This document shows positions 61,020-64,000 of a stretch of DNA of 64,000 nucleotides, in pieces. The DNA is taken from contig NZ_JBHLUA010000015.1 of assembly GCF_042433895.1 (NCBI RefSeq), forward strand, positions 34,370 to 98,369, read 5' to 3'. Source of the DNA: Mesonia maritima (lineage in GTDB: Bacteria; Bacteroidota; Bacteroidia; Flavobacteriales; Flavobacteriaceae). Within the stretch, counting starts at the first letter, position 1. The number at the start of each line of letters is the position of its first letter. The notes beneath the pieces were generated by a model. That model was not told where the DNA came from and searched no databases. It saw only the letters and a program-made list of their open reading frames with translations. Both the position numbers and the translations under genes were made by a program.

Positions 61020-62123
61020 ATGTCCAACAATAAAAAACCTCAAGATATGCAACTGTCTAAACAAATTTTACGTTTTCCGAATTTACTGATGGGAATTACA
61101 GCTGCTCTAGTTTTATCTTCTTGTGGTTCTTATGAAAATTCGAGTTATAATGATGGTATTTATACCGCAGGTAGAAGCAATGAAGAAACTGAAAGTTATA
61201 CCGAGAGTAATGACGAACCTTCCTACTACGAAAATTATTTTTCTAAACAAGGAGAAGAAATAGAGCAAGCGCAGCAAGCAAACACTTCTACAGATCAAGT
61301 TTTCACTGATGTAGATTCTTATTCCTCGACACCGCAACCTAATAATAGCGGAGATATTTATTATTCTGAAGATGAAAATTATTCAGGTGGAAACGCTGGT
61401 TGGGGAAGCAACCCTACTTCTGTAAATGTAAATTACTATAATAATGGATTTTATGGAAATCCTTATTATGGAAACGCTTGGGGCTACAACTCTTGGGGTT
61501 GGGGCGGCTATTACCAACCTTGGTATGGTGGATATTATGGCCCATATTATTCTGGCTGGAGTATTGGCTGGGGCTGGGGCTGGGGTAATTATTATCGCCC
61601 TTGGGGTTTTGGTTATTATAACTCTTATTACTCACCTTATTACTACGGAAATTATTACAACCCATATTACCGAGTAGCATATCATAATAATAGTAGAAAT
61701 TATAGAAGTAGCTCTTCTCGATATAGTGGAAGAAGCAACTACCAAGGACGAAGTAATTCAAATGTGAATGCTTCTTCAACTAGATCTAATTATAATGCGG
61801 CAAGAAGTAGTAGAATTAGAAATTCAAGCAATATTGATGCGCGTTCTAGTGCTAGAACTAGAGGTTACAATCGAAATTCAGCAGTAAGAAGAAATTCTAC
61901 TTCCACAAGAAATAATAATTCTTTTTACAATAATAGTAGAAGATCTAGCAATTCTACATACTCACCAAGATCGTCGAATACAAATCGTTCCAGCGGTACA
62001 ACTACTACACGTTCTTCAAGAAGCAGTAGCTCTTCTTCAACAAGAAGCTCAGGAACATCAACTAGAAGTAGCGGAAGTTCAGGTGGCGGAAATACAAGAA
62101 GTTCTGGAACTAGAAGAAGATAA
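61020..62123 (+). CDS. Tyr/Gly/Trp- and Ser/Arg-rich lipoprotein
   Basis: The start may be the second Met (61047, MQLSKQILRFPNLLMG), since the lipobox LSSCGSY fits better from there. The mature protein has three parts: an acidic Ser-rich region (~40-125), a Tyr/Gly/Trp-rich low-complexity region (~130-215; GWGWGNYYRPWGFGYYNSYY), and a Ser/Arg/Asn-rich tail (~220-367) ending SSGTRRR. It is probably a surface-attached, intrinsically disordered or adhesive protein. This gene type often lies before the OmpP1 gene in Flavobacteriaceae. Function unknown. Confidence 0.8.
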   Translation: MSNNKKPQDMQLSKQILRFPNLLMGITAALVLSSCGSYENSSYNDGIYTAGRSNEETESYTESNDEPSYYENYFSKQGEEIEQAQQANTSTDQVFTDVDSYSSTPQPNNSGDIYYSEDENYSGGNAGWGSNPTSVNVNYYNNGFYGNPYYGNAWGYNSWGWGGYYQPWYGGYYGPYYSGWSIGWGWGWGNYYRPWGFGYYNSYYSPYYYGNYYNPYYRVAYHNNSRNYRSSSSRYSGRSNYQGRSNSNVNASSTRSNYNAARSSRIRNSSNIDARSSARTRGYNRNSAVRRNSTSTRNNNSFYNNSRRSSNSTYSPRSSNTNRSSGTTTTRSSRSSSSSSTRSSGTSTRSSGSSGGGNTRSSGTRRR

Positions 62124-62145
62124 TAATTGATTATACAATACAGTA

Positions 62146-63702
62146 ATGAATAAAAAAATCATTTTAGCTAGTTTTCTTGTAATGCTAGGAGTTACAGGTA
62201 GGACACAAACTGTTTTAGAGGGATTAAATTTTGGGTCCGAAAAACTTTCAGGTACCGCACGATTTACAGGAATGAGTGGAGCTTTTGGAGCACTTGGTGG
62301 CGATATTTCAGCTATAAAAGTGAATCCTGCAGGCTCTTCTATATTTCTTGCAAATCACGCCTCTTTTTCTTTAAATAATAGAACCTATAACAATAGCTAC
62401 GCTTATTTAAACACAGAGGGTGAAAATAGAAATAATAATATCGATTTGAATCAAGCGGGTGCGGTTTTAGTCTTTAAAAATTATGATGAAAACGCTACGG
62501 TTTCAAAATTCACCTTAGGTTTTACCTATGATAAAACCAACAATTATAAAAACAGTTATCATACAAATTCAGTTAACAACATTTCCATTTCTGACTATTT
62601 TGTTGATTTAGCCAATGGAGTTCCATTAGATTTATTTACGCCAATAATAGATCAAGATAATCCTCAGAATTCAGAAAGTTTAGCTGATCTATATACTTAT
62701 TTGGGCGAAACTAATTTTAATGCTAAAGGATTTAATAACAAAGATCTACAAACAGCTTATTTAGGTTATGAAACTTTTATTTTCAGTTCAACCAATCCAG
62801 AAGATCTTAGTAATACCCAATACGAATCGAATGTAACTGGTAATAGATTTCAGCAACAGTACAATTACCTTTCTTCTGGATTAAACGGAAAACTTTCAGT
62901 AAATGGATCATTAGCTCTAAATGATAAGTTTTACTTTGGCTTAAACCTTAATAGTCATTTTATAAATTATAATAGGAAAACCGTCTTTTTTGAACAAATC
63001 GACGACCCTAGCGAGGTAAACGAAATTTATTTTGAAAATAAATTAAGAACGCTTGGTAGAGGATTTTCATTTCAATTAGGTGGAATCGCCATGTTAACTG
63101 ATATGATTAGAGTAGGAGCCAGCTGGACTTCACCTACTTGGTATACAATTTCTGAGGAAACTACTCAGTTTGTTCAAACTTATAGACCGGGCACAATTAA
63201 AGAAAACCCAAAAGCTGATCCTAGAGTTATAAACATTTATCCAGATTACCAACTTAGAACACCAGGAAAACTTACCGGAAGTTTAGGATTAATTTTTGGG
63301 AAATCAGGCTTATTAAGTTTCGATTACACTTTTAAAGATTACGCGGGCATTCAATATGATTCTGATTTTAATAGTTTTAATTTCCAGAACAATCAAATTG
63401 ACAATCTTTTAAAATCTGCATCGTCATATCGTTTAGGAGGTGAATATAGAATCAAAGAATGGTCGTTAAGAGGTGGATTACGTTATCAAGAATCTCCCTA
63501 TGAAAATGAAAATCTTATGAGCGAATTAAAAGGGTATTCATTTGGTTTGGGCTATAATTTCGGGAATTTTAAAATTGATTTTGCTTACGATTTCTCTACG
63601 CAAGATTATGCAGCTTCAATTTTAAATTCAGGCTTTGATCAGAATATTATGATAGAAAATAATCTTTCTAACTACGTATTAAGTTTCTCTTTTGAGCTTT
63701 AA
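62146..63702 (+). CDS. FadL/OmpP1-family outer-membrane transporter
   Basis: After the signal peptide (MNKKIILASFLVMLGVTGRTQ) comes the family signature GTARFTGMSGAFGALGGDISAIKVNPAGSSIF (about 38-68). It then forms a ~14-strand barrel ending in Phe-rich strands (YVLSFSFEL). At 518 aa it is of normal length for the group. It is inferred to import hydrophobic compounds. It lies 22 bases after the preceding lipoprotein gene, so cotranscription is likely. Confidence 0.93.
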   Translation: MNKKIILASFLVMLGVTGRTQTVLEGLNFGSEKLSGTARFTGMSGAFGALGGDISAIKVNPAGSSIFLANHASFSLNNRTYNNSYAYLNTEGENRNNNIDLNQAGAVLVFKNYDENATVSKFTLGFTYDKTNNYKNSYHTNSVNNISISDYFVDLANGVPLDLFTPIIDQDNPQNSESLADLYTYLGETNFNAKGFNNKDLQTAYLGYETFIFSSTNPEDLSNTQYESNVTGNRFQQQYNYLSSGLNGKLSVNGSLALNDKFYFGLNLNSHFINYNRKTVFFEQIDDPSEVNEIYFENKLRTLGRGFSFQLGGIAMLTDMIRVGASWTSPTWYTISEETTQFVQTYRPGTIKENPKADPRVINIYPDYQLRTPGKLTGSLGLIFGKSGLLSFDYTFKDYAGIQYDSDFNSFNFQNNQIDNLLKSASSYRLGGEYRIKEWSLRGGLRYQESPYENENLMSELKGYSFGLGYNFGNFKIDFAYDFSTQDYAASILNSGFDQNIMIENNLSNYVLSFSFEL

Positions 63703-64000
63703 TTTTTTACACCAAAAAATTACTGATTGATAATTCATAATCTTTTTCTTGTTTAATAAAATTTTTATTATTCGGAGTAAAGCTCTATAAAATTACTTTC
63801 CAGTTGCTATACAAAATAATTCATTTATTAGAATCCTGAAGAAGTTGAGAATTTCTGCAACTGCAAAAATTTATCTTTTTAAAATAGTTCATCCGGAGTA
63901 GAATTTGATTTTCGCGTAGAAGTTGAACTTTTAGAATTGTTACCTAAACTTATCCAGGCAAAAAACACCATCGATTTTGTCTACGAATTAACCTTCGACA
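63703..64000. other. Right-edge region, possible start of another frame
   Basis: 298 bases. From about 63893 a plus-strand frame (SSGVEFDFRVEVELLELLPK...) stays open to the edge, but it has no ATG and a stop directly upstream. I cannot say whether it is a fragment or part of a gene with an unusual start. Confidence 0.3.

Noticed and set aside
63893..64000. A gene running off the right edge
   Set aside because: The frame is open but has no start codon after the upstream stop, and I do not recognise the sequence.

Overview
The window is AT-rich Bacteroidota DNA, most likely from a marine member of the Flavobacteriaceae. The signs are a Rho with a long basic N-terminal insertion, Bacteroidota-type lipoprotein signals (SCSSDDD), DUF1599, DUF4293, DUF3667 and DUF6266 genes, the tpiA/DoxX/folP/cdaA neighbourhood, an archaeal-type ProRS, and -7 boxes ending in TTTG.

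Region 1 (1-26.8 kb) looks like the right-hand part of an integrated element. It ends at a tyrosine recombinase gene (25377-26666), a tRNA 3'-end remnant (26791-26816) and a terminator. It holds an operon of very large proteins without classical signal peptides (2162 aa; 979 aa with a C-terminal M15-type zinc peptidase motif), a patatin phospholipase operon, and a NarL-type two-component system. It also holds a compact cluster that looks like a lipidated-RiPP pathway: S41 protease lipoprotein, 70-aa Cys/Arg precursor, attenuator hairpin, arginase-family enzyme, LpxL-like acyltransferase. Seven copies of one inverted repeat (AATACGT-N6-ACGTATT), each at a fixed distance from a -7-like box, tie these units into one regulon. 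The two-component operon itself carries a copy, so its response regulator is the obvious candidate activator.

Region 2 (27.3-33.6 kb) is a defence-like island. It has a D12-class adenine methyltransferase coupled to a PD-(D/E)xK-DGQHR-HEPN-like fusion protein. A minus-strand array follows: HTH regulator, P-loop protein, two HEPN-like or helical proteins, and an embedded tRNA whose anticodon reads UUA, which would decode the stop codon UAA.

Region 3 (33.7-37.8 kb) is the standout. A highly structured small RNA is followed by an ECF sigma factor with an extra C-terminal sigma4-like segment and by a nuclease-dead, C-terminally truncated Cas12f/TnpB-like protein. This is the architecture of dCas12f-sigmaE RNA-guided transcription. 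A repeat-rich spacer and a DUF6266 gene follow.

Region 4 (38-64 kb) is mostly core genome: two curlin-repeat proteins; an S24 repressor divergent from the TIGR03916/TIGR03915-like DNA-repair pair; clpS, prmA, tpiA, folP, cdaA, an MsbA-like ABC transporter, truA, rho, rpsT, two tRNA-Glu genes, proS, and a FadL/OmpP1 porin.
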